Part shown: one piece after another, positions 8,633 to 17,297 of the stretch
Layout of the letters: each line of letters opens with the position of its first letter
Position numbering within the stretch: position 1 is the stretch's first letter
NCBI RefSeq assembly: GCF_016765795.1
Contig: NZ_JAESVP010000004.1
Location: forward strand, 310,001-374,000
Direction of reading: 5' to 3'
DNA length: 64,000 nt
Origin: Fuscibacter oryzae
GTDB lineage: Bacteria; Pseudomonadota; Alphaproteobacteria; Rhodobacterales; Rhodobacteraceae
Program-made: the position numbers and the translations under genes
The notes under the pieces: model-generated
Databases searched by the model: none
Told to the model about the DNA's origin: nothing
What the model saw: only the letters and a program-made list of their open reading frames with translations

Positions 8633-8649
8633 GGTTAAGATGCGGCTAA
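8633..8649 (-). promoter_or_regulatory. CtrA-like box upstream of flgE
   Basis: On the flgE coding strand the sequence is TTAG-N7-TTAACC, one mismatch from TTAA-N7-TTAA and with the extended right half-site. It is 55 bp upstream of the flgE start codon, in the only sizeable gap of the motB-flgI operon. Binding by CtrA is inferred from the match and from known CtrA control of flagellar genes in this order. Confidence 0.4.
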
Positions 8650-8680
8650 TGGCGATCGCGATTTCTAGTCCGCTGCTCTG

Positions 8681-9535
8681 TCACGGCTGGTTTCGCAGCA
8701 AGATCAGCTCGATACGGTTGTTTCGCAGGGCAATCGGGTCCGCCACGGCAGGCTTGCGGTCGGAATGCCCGGTGATCCGGGCGATTCGATTTGCCGTGAA
8801 ACCCTTGCCCTCCAACAGAGTGCGAAAGGCTTGGGCGCGGTCTGACGACAGGGTCCAGGCGGGGTTGTGGATCAGCGTCACAGGATAGGCATGGACATAG
8901 CCGTCGACCGAAAGTTGATTTTCGGTCACCGCCAGTACCTCGGTCAGAAGGGCTGCAATCTGGCGCGCCTCATCGGTCGGCGCGGCGGTATTCAGATCGA
9001 ACAGGGGCTTGCCTTCGATGTCGAACACCTCGATCACCAGCCCTTCGTCGGTGATGCGGGTGGTCACATGACGCAACAGGCGTGCCATGATCATGCTTTC
9101 GCCGCCAAGGGCGGTCAGTTGTTTTTCAACCTTCCGCTGCTCTTGCTCATCCCCCTTGCGGCCATTTTGCGCGCCCGCCTCCGAACTGGTGCCGCTGTCG
9201 CCGCGCGCCTTTTGGCTGTCAGACGGGTAAAGATTCGATGCCCCGGTGCCGTTTTGTGCCAGCGTATCTTCGGTCATCACGGAATCGCCGCCAAAGGCAC
9301 CATCACCGCCGCCTGAAATGCGGCTGACCGGGATTGTCGGATTGAAGTAATCCGCGATGCCCTTGCGTTGTTTTTCCGTCGTCGCGTTCAACAGCCACAT
9401 CAGCATGAAGAAGGCCATCATGGCCGTCACAAAGTCAGCATAGGCCACTTTCCACGCCCCACCGTGGTGCCCGCCGCCGACAACGATCTTCTTCCGCTTG
9501 ATGATGACTGGCGCGGCATTCGTCTGCCCGGCCAT
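8681..9535 (-). CDS. motB: Flagellar motor stator protein MotB
   Basis: MotB anchors the stator to peptidoglycan and carries the ion-binding Asp. The 284-residue protein has a basic N-terminus, a single membrane helix (about residues 32-50) with the predicted ion-binding Asp34 in VAYADFVTAMM, a hydrophilic linker and a C-terminal OmpA-like domain. The second OmpA motif (ITGHSDRKP, RNNRIEL) is clear. The first, normally GHTD, reads DGYVHAYP, so the usual peptidoglycan-contacting Asp is absent although the following Arg (SSDRAQ) is kept. motA is not in this window. Confidence 0.92.
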   Translation of the reverse strand: MAGQTNAAPVIIKRKKIVVGGGHHGGAWKVAYADFVTAMMAFFMLMWLLNATTEKQRKGIADYFNPTIPVSRISGGGDGAFGGDSVMTEDTLAQNGTGASNLYPSDSQKARGDSGTSSEAGAQNGRKGDEQEQRKVEKQLTALGGESMIMARLLRHVTTRITDEGLVIEVFDIEGKPLFDLNTAAPTDEARQIAALLTEVLAVTENQLSVDGYVHAYPVTLIHNPAWTLSSDRAQAFRTLLEGKGFTANRIARITGHSDRKPAVADPIALRNNRIELILLRNQP

Positions 9536-9582
9536 TCACACACCCAGTATTTCACACCCGGCTTCAGCCTGCCTGAACGCGA

Positions 9583-9612
9583 TTTACAGAGGCTTAAGGT
9601 CCGGCATTTTAG
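9583..9612 (-). promoter_or_regulatory. CtrA-like box upstream of motB, same motif as fliI/flgB
   Basis: Read on the motB strand this is CTAAA-N8-CCTTAAGCC followed so that TTAA-N7-TAAA is formed. The first part matches the fliI/flgB site in 14 of 14 fixed positions with the same spacing. It ends 47 bp before the motB start. The shared element is direct observation; its identity as a CtrA or sigma-factor site is inference. Confidence 0.45.
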
Positions 9613-9757
9613 CTATTTGGCGCAGAGATGGCATTTGCGGGTGTGGCAGGGGGGCGGTCTCGGCGAATAAGCGTTGATCCGCCGCAGAACGCCATGTGGC
9701 AGAGTTGCTTTAGCGCCCGCCCCTCTGTATCCCGGAAATGTCAGCCCGAGGAGCGTC

Positions 9758-10489
9758 ATGTCAGCTATTCGTCCGATTGCCTTCAGTCTTGCCCTTTTGG
9801 CGCTTGCGGCCTGCCAGAACAGCGATCTTGCAGAGCCTCCGGCACCGCTTGGTCCGTTCCGGCTGGGCCTGAACATCGCGGTGGCCGACAATATCCAGAA
9901 GGTTCCGATCTCGCGCGAGGCGACAAAGGAGCAATGGGAAGCGGCGATCGAGAAAGCCGTGCAAGACCGCTTTGGCCGCTATCAGGGCGAAAAGCTCTAT
10001 GACATAGGCATCGCGATCGACGGCTATGCCCTGGCGCCGCCCGGCATTCCCGTGGTGCTGAAGCCCAAGTCGATTCTGGTGATCACGGCGAACATATGGG
10101 ACGATGCCGCCAAGAAGAAGCTGAACCCAGAGGGCAAGCAGATCATGGTGTTTGAAAAGGCCTCGCCAGAGACCTTCATCGGATCGGGTCTGACGCAATC
10201 CAAGGAAAAGCAGATGGAGGTTCTGAGCTACAACGCGGTCAAAAAGGTCGAACAGTGGCTTCTGACGAATCCCGAATGGTTCGGGCTGCCCCCTAAGGGA
10301 ACAAAAGCTGCGGCGACGCCAGAGGTCACCACGCCCGCTGCTGTGGCCGCCCCTGTTGCGGCCCCTGCCAAGGCCCCGGTGGTTCCCGCAGCGCCGGTCA
10401 AGGCGGCGCCAAAGGTCACCCAAAGGGCCGCCGCCAAGCCCGCAACGCCGCCTGTGCTGTTGCCCAATCCGGCGGGAACGGTTCCCTGA
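9758..10489 (+). CDS. Putative lipoprotein of unknown function
   Basis: A 243-residue predicted outer-membrane or periplasmic lipoprotein. The N-terminus has a short hydrophobic signal with a lipobox (LALAAC), placing the lipidated Cys at residue 19. The middle (residues 30-180) is mixed alpha/beta with no motif I recognise, and the last 60 residues are an Ala/Pro/Val-rich low-complexity tail. The start is set by GAGGAG upstream. It lies between motB and tuf on its own strand, so a flagellar role is possible but unsupported. Confidence 0.75.
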   Translation: MSAIRPIAFSLALLALAACQNSDLAEPPAPLGPFRLGLNIAVADNIQKVPISREATKEQWEAAIEKAVQDRFGRYQGEKLYDIGIAIDGYALAPPGIPVVLKPKSILVITANIWDDAAKKKLNPEGKQIMVFEKASPETFIGSGLTQSKEKQMEVLSYNAVKKVEQWLLTNPEWFGLPPKGTKAAATPEVTTPAAVAAPVAAPAKAPVVPAAPVKAAPKVTQRAAAKPATPPVLLPNPAGTVP

Positions 10490-10547
10490 GCCAACGGGCC
10501 CTTGATTTTCCCTCTGCCACCAGATAAGCCGCCGCGCGTGTAGAATA

Positions 10548-10566
10548 GGGCCCGGTTGCCGGGCCC
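10548..10566 (+). promoter_or_regulatory. Leader hairpin upstream of tuf copy 1
   Basis: A perfect 8 bp stem (GGGCCCGG / CCGGGCCC) with a TTG loop lies 20 bp before the tuf start, directly after a possible -10 element (TAGAAT, 10541-10546). There is no T-run, so it is more likely an mRNA 5' structure than a terminator. No clear -35 element was found at the right spacing. Confidence 0.35.
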
Positions 10567-10586
10567 CCAAAACCGAGGGCGCCATC

Positions 10587-11762
<1,176 letters not shown>

Positions 11763-11782
11763 TCTGTCAGTCTATTGAAAAC

Positions 11783-11811
11783 AAAAGGGCCGCCCCTCGG
11801 GCGGCCCTTTT
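11783..11811 (+). terminator. Rho-independent terminator of tuf copy 1
   Basis: A 13 bp stem (AAAAGGGCCGCCC / GGGCGGCCCTTTT) with a CTC loop and the T-run built into the right arm, 21 bp after the tuf stop. It separates tuf from the ribbon-helix-helix gene. Confidence 0.85.
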
Positions 11812-11879
11812 GCTGTCCGAAAGCACTGTTGACCTTTGGGCTGGACCTCTTAACCTTTGGTCCGGGGAGGAACCCAGCC

Positions 11880-12170
11880 ATGTGCCAGATATTCGCCGGA
11901 CAAGACCCCAGCCGCTATGAATCCGTGACCCGCCGGTTGCGGCTGAACGGTCAGTCCACCTCGATCAGACTTGAACGCGCCTTTTGGGGCATTCTTGATC
12001 ATATCGCCGCGAAAGAAGGGGTTTCGACCCCTGCTTTCTTGTCAAAGCTGCATTCCGAAGTGTTGCAGCAACAGGGAGAGGCGACCAATTTTACCTCGCT
12101 GCTGCGCTGTGCCTGCACCATCCATCTGGGCGAATACGACCGGATCGCACGGCCCATCGCGGCAGAGTGA
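11880..12170 (+). CDS. Ribbon-helix-helix domain protein
   Basis: A 96-residue protein resembling the alphaproteobacterial RHH_4 family. The pattern TRRLRLNGQSTSIRLERAFWGILDHIAAKEG, followed by a short LLRCACTIHLGEY segment, fits a beta-strand plus two helices expected to dimerise and bind DNA. The predicted strand is around residues 24-31. A GGGGAGG ribosome binding site precedes the ATG. Target and physiological role are unknown. It is transcribed alone between the tuf terminator and a hairpin-containing gap. Confidence 0.7.
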   Translation: MCQIFAGQDPSRYESVTRRLRLNGQSTSIRLERAFWGILDHIAAKEGVSTPAFLSKLHSEVLQQQGEATNFTSLLRCACTIHLGEYDRIARPIAAE

Positions 12171-12182
12171 CAAAGTGGCGAT

Positions 12183-12200
12183 GTAGTAGCAGCCTACTAC
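12183..12200 (+). promoter_or_regulatory. Short perfect hairpin between RHH and glyoxalase genes
   Basis: GTAGTAG-CAGC-CTACTAC, a perfect 7 bp inverted repeat 12 bp after the RHH gene stop and 57 bp before the glyoxalase-family start. It has no T-run. It may be an mRNA 3' structure or an operator; a link to the RHH protein is speculation. Confidence 0.25.
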
Positions 12201-12257
12201 CCGCCCTTAAAATTGGTTCTGTAACCTTACCAAAACTGCGAAGTTCTGGAGGGTTCT

Positions 12258-12653
12258 ATGGCCAAGGCAGTCCATTCGATGATCCGCGTGCTGGAAGAAG
12301 CGCGCTCGGTGGTGTTTTATGATCAGGCCTTTGGGTTAAAGATCGCGGATCGGCTGGATTTCGAAAGCTTTACGCTGATTTACCTTTCGAACGCCGAAAG
12401 TGGGTTCGAACTGGAACTGACGGTCAACAAGGGCCGGATCGAGCCATACAATCTGGGCGATGGCTACGGCCATTTCGCGGTCACCGTTGCCGATGTCGAA
12501 GCTGAACACGCGCGGCTGACCGCAGCGGGCCTTGCGCCGCGCAAGCTGGTCGATTTCCGCAACGGGGATGTTCAGGTCGCCAAGTTTTTCTTCATCGCCG
12601 ACCCCGATGGTTACCAGGTCGAGGTCATTCAAAGGGGCGGGCGATACGCCTGA
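12258..12653 (+). CDS. Glyoxalase/VOC family protein (lactoylglutathione lyase-like)
   Basis: A 131-residue member of the vicinal oxygen chelate superfamily. It has two beta-alpha-beta-beta-beta repeats: residues 4-55 (VHSMIRVLEEARSVVFYDQAFGL) and 70-125 (GHFAVTVADVEAEHARLTAAG ... DPDGYQVEVIQ). Candidate metal ligands are His6, His in GHFAV and Glu in VEVIQ. Size and the DPDGYQVE ending fit glyoxalase I-like enzymes that remove methylglyoxal adducts, but substrate cannot be settled. It lies 34 bp upstream of the Tat-signal protein and the GMC oxidoreductase, possibly in one transcript. Confidence 0.75.
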   Translation: MAKAVHSMIRVLEEARSVVFYDQAFGLKIADRLDFESFTLIYLSNAESGFELELTVNKGRIEPYNLGDGYGHFAVTVADVEAEHARLTAAGLAPRKLVDFRNGDVQVAKFFFIADPDGYQVEVIQRGGRYA

Positions 12654-12687
12654 CCCTCAGCCACGTTTCAGTCTTAGGGAGGAGACC

Positions 12688-13248
12688 ATGAAACATAGCC
12701 ACGCCACCCGGCGCCCGCCCCTGCGGGAGCCGTCGCCCGAACTTGCCGGGATCAGCCGCCGCGAGTTGCTGAGACGGGCCTTTGCTACCGGGGCCATGAC
12801 AGTGATCGGGGCGGGCTTTATCGCCGCCCCCGATGCCGCCTGGGCCGCCGAGGTCACCGTGATCACGCCAGAGCAGATGGCAACGCTGGTCCAGATGGCC
12901 CGCGATACCTATCCGCACGACCGGATTGCCGACAAATTCTATGTCGTCGCCGTCAAGGGGTATGACAGCGAGGACAACAAGGCCATGGTCGCCGAGGGCA
13001 CCGCCGCGCTGGACGAGGCCGCCAAGGCCCAAGGGCATGAGAATTACGCCTCGATCGGCTGGGAGGAAGATCGGGTCAAGGTTCTGCAAGCCGTTGAAGG
13101 AACTACCTTCTTTCAAACCGTGCGCGCCGGTCTGGTGACCGGGCTTTATAACCAGAAGGACATCTGGCCGCTGTTCGGCTATGAGGGCGAGTCCTTCTCG
13201 AAAGGCGGTTATATCAACCGCGGCTTTGACGACATCGACTGGCTTTAA
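12688..13248 (+). CDS. Tat-exported small subunit of a GMC dehydrogenase (gluconate 2-dehydrogenase subunit 3-like)
   Basis: A 186-residue protein with a twin-arginine signal: SRRELLRR at residues 23-30, a hydrophobic core to about residue 47 and an AWA-A cleavage site near residue 53. The mature part (TPEQMATLVQMARDTYPHDRIADKFY) resembles the small subunit that accompanies membrane-associated GMC dehydrogenases such as gluconate or sorbitol dehydrogenase. It precedes the GMC gene by 12 bp, consistent with a hitchhiker partner carrying the flavoprotein to the periplasm, because the GMC protein has no signal of its own. GGGAGGAG precedes the start. Confidence 0.75.
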   Translation: MKHSHATRRPPLREPSPELAGISRRELLRRAFATGAMTVIGAGFIAAPDAAWAAEVTVITPEQMATLVQMARDTYPHDRIADKFYVVAVKGYDSEDNKAMVAEGTAALDEAAKAQGHENYASIGWEEDRVKVLQAVEGTTFFQTVRAGLVTGLYNQKDIWPLFGYEGESFSKGGYINRGFDDIDWL

Positions 13249-13260
13249 GAGGAGGCGGCA

Positions 13261-14829
13261 ATGGTTGCGAAATTCGATCTGAACGACGACAGCGTTGTCG
13301 TCATCATCGGCACGGGTGCCGGTGGCGGGGTATTGGCCCACGAACTGGCGCAAAAGGGCGTCAAGGTCGTGGCGCTGGAGGCGGGCGGGCGGTATCTGCC
13401 CGAAGACTTCATCAACGACGAATGGGACAGCTTTTCCCAGCTTGCCTGGACCGATGCGCGCACCACCACGGGCAGTTGGCGCGTCCACAAGGACTTTGCC
13501 GGGTTGCCGGCATGGATTGTGAAAGCGGTTGGCGGCACCACCACGCACTGGGCCGGGGCCTCGATCCGGTTTCAGGAGCATGAGTGGAAGGCGCTGAGCA
13601 CCTATGGCAAGGTCGACGGGGCCAATCTGCTCGACTGGCCGATTGACGGGTCCGAAATGGCCCCCTGGTACGAAAAGGCCGAAACCAAGCTGGGCGTGAC
13701 GCGCACCGGCGACCGGGCCGGCCTGCCGGGCAACAACAACTTCAAGGTGTTCGAGAAGGGCGCGAAGGCGCTGGGCTATAAAGAGGTCCACACCGGGCGC
13801 ATGGCGATCAACTCGTCGGAATATGATGACCGGATGGCCTGCCAGCAGACGGGTTTCTGCTTTCAGGGCTGCAAATGGGGGGCCAAATGGTCGGCCGCCT
13901 ATACCGACATTCCGCGCGGCGAAGCGACCGGCAATCTGGAGGTGCGCGACCGCAGCCATGTTGCGCGCATCCTGCACGACGACGCAGGCAAGGCCACCGG
14001 GGTCGAATATTTTGACAAGGACGGCAATCTGCAAATGCAGAAGGCCCGCATCGTCTGCGTCGCCGGAAACTCGTTCGAAAGCCCGCGTCTGCTGTTGAAC
14101 TCTGCCTCGTCCATGTTCCCGGACGGGATGGGCAATTCCTCGGGTATGGTGGGCAAGAACTACATGCGCCACACCACCGGCTCGGTCTATGCTGTGTTCG
14201 ACAAGCCGGTGCGGATGTGGCGCGGCACCACCATGGCCGGGATCATGCAGGACGAGGCGCGGCACGACCCGTCACGCGGTTTTGTCGGCGGGTATGAGCT
14301 GGAAACCCTGTCGCTGGGCCTGCCGTTCATGGCGGCTTTCCTGAACCCCGGCGCATGGGGCAGGGGGTTCACAACCGCGCTTGACAGCTATGAGAACATG
14401 GCAGGCATGTGGATCGTGGGCGAGGATATGCCGCAGCTTGGCAATGGCGTCACCCTGTCGGAAACCAAGGACCAGCACGGTCTGCCGGTGGCCAACGTCA
14501 ACTTTGACGACCATCCCAATGACGTAGCCATGCGCAACCACGCCTATGCCCGGGGCGAAGAGATCTACAAGGCCGTTGGGGCAACCCGCACCTTCCCCAC
14601 GCCGCCCTATCCCAGCACCCACAACCTTGGCACCAACCGCATGTCGGAAAAGGCCGCGGATGGTGTGGTCAACAAGCACGGCCAAAGCCACGATATCGCG
14701 AACCTGTTTGTCTCGGACGGATCACAGTTCACTTCGGGCGCGTCGGAAAACCCGACACTGACCATCGTGGCTTTGGCGATCCGGCAGGCGGACCACATTG
14801 CGCGTGAGATGAGTGCCAAGAACATCTGA
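13261..14829 (+). CDS. GMC family oxidoreductase (flavoprotein dehydrogenase)
   Basis: A 522-residue FAD-dependent GMC oxidoreductase that likely oxidises a sugar, sugar acid or alcohol. The FAD-binding Rossmann motif GTGAGGG is at residues 17-23 with EAGGR at about 40-44. The C-terminal block contains THNLGTNRM with the likely catalytic His, and SENPTLTIVALAIR. No signal peptide is present, so export would rely on the upstream Tat partner. No cytochrome c subunit gene follows, so the electron acceptor is not evident. A hairpin terminator follows the gene. Confidence 0.88.
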   Translation: MVAKFDLNDDSVVVIIGTGAGGGVLAHELAQKGVKVVALEAGGRYLPEDFINDEWDSFSQLAWTDARTTTGSWRVHKDFAGLPAWIVKAVGGTTTHWAGASIRFQEHEWKALSTYGKVDGANLLDWPIDGSEMAPWYEKAETKLGVTRTGDRAGLPGNNNFKVFEKGAKALGYKEVHTGRMAINSSEYDDRMACQQTGFCFQGCKWGAKWSAAYTDIPRGEATGNLEVRDRSHVARILHDDAGKATGVEYFDKDGNLQMQKARIVCVAGNSFESPRLLLNSASSMFPDGMGNSSGMVGKNYMRHTTGSVYAVFDKPVRMWRGTTMAGIMQDEARHDPSRGFVGGYELETLSLGLPFMAAFLNPGAWGRGFTTALDSYENMAGMWIVGEDMPQLGNGVTLSETKDQHGLPVANVNFDDHPNDVAMRNHAYARGEEIYKAVGATRTFPTPPYPSTHNLGTNRMSEKAADGVVNKHGQSHDIANLFVSDGSQFTSGASENPTLTIVALAIRQADHIAREMSAKNI

Positions 14830-14846
14830 CAGCGTGAAAATACCTT

Positions 14847-14875
14847 GGGGCAGCCGACAGGTTGCCCCTTGATTT
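14847..14875 (+). terminator. Terminator after the GMC oxidoreductase gene
   Basis: A 9 bp stem (GGGGCAGCC / GGTTGCCCC, one G-T pair) with a GACA loop, followed by TTGATTT. It isolates the oxidoreductase operon from tRNA-Trp downstream. Confidence 0.6.
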
Positions 14876-14911
14876 CCCCTGCCCGGTGGCTTAACCCCCC
14901 GGCTCAGGCCT

Positions 14912-14987
14912 AGGGGTATAGCTCAGCTGGTAGAGCGACGGTCTCCAAAACCGTAGGTCGCGGGTTCGATCCCTGCTGCCCCTGCCA
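14912..14987 (+). tRNA. tRNA-Trp (anticodon CCA)
   Basis: A 76 nt tRNA with encoded CCA end. The acceptor stem is AGGGGTA/TGCCCCT with discriminator G. The D-arm contains AGCTCAGCTGGTAGAGC, the anticodon stem is ACGGT/ACCGT with loop CTCCAAA (anticodon CCA at 14945-14947), and the T-arm contains GGGTTCGATCCC. It directly precedes secE, a common arrangement in alphaproteobacteria. Confidence 0.97.
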
Positions 14988-15093
14988 ATCTTCCGCATAT
15001 GAATGACAATGCCGCCCGGCACAGGCGCGGAAGCACCTTGAATTCGCGGGGCCATGGGCGTATCTGGCCACCAACCGCAGCATTGGAACCGAC

Positions 15094-15291
15094 ATGGCCA
15101 CCAAGACCAACCCGATCCAGTTCATCCAGCAGGTCCGCGCCGAAGTCGCCAAAGTTGTCTGGCCGACCCGGCGTGAGGTTATTTTGACCACCATCATGGT
15201 GTTCATCATGGCTGCCCTTGCCGCGACGTTTTTCAGCTTGGTGGACATTGTGATCAACTTTGGTCTGCACCAGTTGATCGGCGCCAAATAA
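15094..15291 (+). CDS. secE: Preprotein translocase subunit SecE
   Basis: SecE clamps SecY in the inner-membrane protein-conducting channel. The 65-residue protein is the short single-membrane-helix form. An amphipathic helix (FIQQVRAEVAKVVWPTRREV) carries the conserved W-P-T-[RW]-x-E block at about residues 23-28, followed by one hydrophobic helix (residues 29-57). It lies between tRNA-Trp and nusG, the usual place. A terminator-like hairpin separates it from nusG. Confidence 0.95.
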   Translation: MATKTNPIQFIQQVRAEVAKVVWPTRREVILTTIMVFIMAALAATFFSLVDIVINFGLHQLIGAK

Positions 15292-15374
15292 GCGCTGGTC
15301 TGGCGGGCCTTGATGCAAGGCACTTGAAATAGCGGGCGGGTGCGGCTATCCCGCGCCCATCCAAGCGGAACCCG

Positions 15375-15407
15375 GCGCGCATCGATTCGAGATGCGCGCT
15401 GTTTTTT
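15375..15407 (+). terminator. Terminator-like hairpin between secE and nusG
   Basis: A perfect 9 bp stem (GCGCGCATC / GATGCGCGC) with a 7 nt loop and a GTTTTTT tract. By form it is a Rho-independent terminator. Lying inside the secE-nusG unit it may be a partial terminator that sets the secE to nusG ratio, or nusG may have its own promoter in the 70 bp that follow. Confidence 0.65.
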
Positions 15408-15477
15408 GTTCCCGAAAGGGTGGCGCGCCACCCGCAATCGAACGAACGGGCATGGCCCGAAACAAGGTGGAAGCGGC

Positions 15478-16011
15478 ATGGCCAAGCGTTGGTATTCGGT
15501 AAGCGTCCTCTCGAACTTCGAGAAGAAGGTTGCCGAGCAGATCAGAACGACGGTCGAAGAGAACGGCCTTCAGGACGAGATCGACGAGGTTCTGGTTCCG
15601 ACCGAGGAAGTGATCGAGGTGCGTCGCGGCAAGAAGGTGACCTCCGAGCGTCGCTTCATGCCGGGCTATGTGCTGGTGCATATGGAAATGACCAGCCGCG
15701 GCTATCACCTGATTTCCTCGATCAACCGCGTCACCGGCTTTCTTGGCCCGCAGGGCAAGCCGATGCCGATGCGTGACAGCGAAGTGAACACCATTCTGAA
15801 CCGTGTCGAAGAAGGTCTGGAAGCCCCGCGCAACCTGATCCGGTTCGACGTGGGCGAAAAGGTCAAGGTAACCGACGGCCCGTTCGAGGGCTTTGACGGT
15901 ATGGTTGAAGACGTGGACGAGGCGCACAGCCGCCTGAAAGTGTCCGTCTCGATCTTCGGGCGCGCGACGCCTGTGGAGCTGGAATTCACTCAGGTGGCCA
16001 AGGGCCTTTGA
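15478..16011 (+). CDS. nusG: Transcription elongation/termination factor NusG
   Basis: NusG binds RNA polymerase, suppresses pausing and couples transcription to Rho and the ribosome. The 177-residue protein has the NGN domain (starting KRWYSVSVLSNFEKKVAEQI, with FMPGYVLVHMEM and VTGFLG) and a C-terminal KOW domain (VGEKVKVTDGPFEGFDGMVEDVD at about residues 120-145). I chose the ATG giving MAKRWYSV; upstream extension would enter the hairpin region. rplK follows after 82 bp containing a candidate L1-binding leader. Confidence 0.97.
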   Translation: MAKRWYSVSVLSNFEKKVAEQIRTTVEENGLQDEIDEVLVPTEEVIEVRRGKKVTSERRFMPGYVLVHMEMTSRGYHLISSINRVTGFLGPQGKPMPMRDSEVNTILNRVEEGLEAPRNLIRFDVGEKVKVTDGPFEGFDGMVEDVDEAHSRLKVSVSIFGRATPVELEFTQVAKGL

Positions 16012-16020
16012 GTGCATCGC

Positions 16021-16053
16021 GTGGGAGGTGACCCCAAGGGGAACCCGGACCAC
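16021..16053 (+). promoter_or_regulatory. Candidate L1-binding leader of rplK-rplA
   Basis: The RNA can fold with an outer GTGG/CCAC stem and an inner CCCC-AA-GGGG hairpin separated by an asymmetric loop containing GAGGTGA and AACCCGGA. The GTGGGAGG start resembles the ribosomal L1-binding site, which L11-operon leaders mimic for L1 autoregulation. Position, right before rplK, fits. The match was made by eye only. Confidence 0.45.
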
Positions 16054-16093
16054 TAAACCGCGCCATTTGGCGCTGTGACAAAGGAGAGGCCAG

Positions 16094-16546
16094 ATGGCCA
16101 AGAAGATTATCGGCAGCCTCAAGCTGCAAGTGAAAGCGGGCCAAGCCAACCCGTCCCCGCCCGTCGGCCCGGCACTGGGTCAGCGCGGCCTGAACATCAT
16201 GGCCTTCGTCAAGGAATTCAACGCGAAGACCGCTGACATCGCGCCGGGCACCCCCACCCCCGTGATCATCACCTATTATCAGGACAAGTCGTTCAGCCTC
16301 GAGCTGAAGACGGCCCCGGCCTCGTTCCTGATCAAGCAGGCTGCTGGTCTGCCGCCCGTCGGCAAGCGCAACCGCGCCAAGGGTTCGGTCAAGCCGGGCC
16401 GTGAAGTGGCTGGCACGATCACTGCGGCGCAGGTCCGCAAGATCGCTGAAACCAAGATGAAAGATCTCAACGCCAATTCGATCGAAGCGGCGATGAACAT
16501 CATCCTTGGCTCGGCCAAGTCCTGCGGCATTGATGTGAAGGGCTGA
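16094..16546 (+). CDS. rplK: 50S ribosomal protein L11
   Basis: L11 binds the GTPase-associated centre of 23S rRNA and is needed for stringent-response activation. The 150-residue protein shows the Pro-rich N-terminal domain ([20 protein letters not shown]) that contacts elongation factors and a C-terminal RNA-binding domain ending [12 protein letters not shown]. It starts after AAAGGAGAGG. rplA follows 4 bp after the stop, so the pair forms the L11-L1 operon. Confidence 0.98.
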   Translation: MAKKIIGSLKLQVKAGQANPSPPVGPALGQRGLNIMAFVKEFNAKTADIAPGTPTPVIITYYQDKSFSLELKTAPASFLIKQAAGLPPVGKRNRAKGSVKPGREVAGTITAAQVRKIAETKMKDLNANSIEAAMNIILGSAKSCGIDVKG

Positions 16547-16550
16547 GACC

Positions 16551-17249
16551 ATGACCAAGATCGCAAAGCGCGTGAAGAAGGCGCAAGACCTGTTCGTCGG
16601 CAAGGCCAACCTGTCGGTTGAAGATGCTGTCAAGCTGATCAAGGACGCCGCGTCGGCCAAGTTCGACGAGACCCTTGAAATCGCTATGAACCTGGGCGTT
16701 GACCCGCGTCACGCCGACCAGATGGTCCGTGGTGTGGTGCAACTGCCGAACGGCACGGGTAAAACCGTGCGCGTGGCCGTGTTCGCCCGTGGTGCCAAGG
16801 CTGATGAAGCCAAGGCCGCCGGTGCGGATATCGTTGGTGCGGAAGACCTGCTGGAAATCATCCAGGGCGGCAAGATCGAGTTCGATCGCTGCATCGCCAC
16901 CCCGGACCTGATGCCGCTGGTTGGCCGTCTGGGCAAGATCCTTGGCCCGCGCAACCTGATGCCGAACCCCAAGGTCGGTACCGTGACCATGGACGTCAAG
17001 ACTGCGGTCGAAGCGGCCAAGGGCGGCGAAGTCCAGTTCAAGGTCGAAAAGGCCGGTGTGATCCATGCCGGGATCGGCAAGGTCTCGTTCGGCGACGACA
17101 AGCTGGCGCAGAACGTCCGCGCCTTTGTTGACGCGGTGACCAAGGCCAAGCCGTCGGGCGCCAAGGGCACCTATGTCAAGAAAGTGTCGCTGTCCTCGAC
17201 CATGGGTCCGGGCGTGTCGCTGGATCTGGCTTCGACCGCCAACGCCTGA
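16551..17249 (+). CDS. rplA: 50S ribosomal protein L1
   Basis: L1 forms the mobile stalk at the E site and represses its own operon by binding the mRNA leader. The 232-residue protein shows the family blocks [19 protein letters not shown] and [16 protein letters not shown] and the split two-domain layout in which N- and C-terminal parts ([26 protein letters not shown]) form domain I. It is translationally close to rplK and is followed by a strong terminator. Confidence 0.98.
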   Translation: MTKIAKRVKKAQDLFVGKANLSVEDAVKLIKDAASAKFDETLEIAMNLGVDPRHADQMVRGVVQLPNGTGKTVRVAVFARGAKADEAKAAGADIVGAEDLLEIIQGGKIEFDRCIATPDLMPLVGRLGKILGPRNLMPNPKVGTVTMDVKTAVEAAKGGEVQFKVEKAGVIHAGIGKVSFGDDKLAQNVRAFVDAVTKAKPSGAKGTYVKKVSLSSTMGPGVSLDLASTANA

Positions 17250-17268
17250 GATTGGCAAAATCGATATG

Positions 17269-17297
17269 AAACGGCCGCCCTTCGGGGCGGCCGTTTT
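17269..17297 (+). terminator. Rho-independent terminator after rplA
   Basis: A 12 bp stem (AAACGGCCGCCC / GGGCGGCCGTTT) with a TTCG loop and the T-run at the end. It ends the rplK-rplA transcript, so rplJL-rpoBC needs a promoter in the next 280 bp. Confidence 0.85.

Noticed and set aside
9697-9708. Possible sigma54 promoter TGGCA-GAG-TTGC before the lipoprotein gene
   Set aside because: Only 7 bases lie between the GG and GC pairs; sigma54 promoters need 10.
12625-14265. Long antisense frame over the GMC oxidoreductase and Tat-signal genes
   Set aside because: It spans two real genes and their gap, with no ribosome binding site or family motif.
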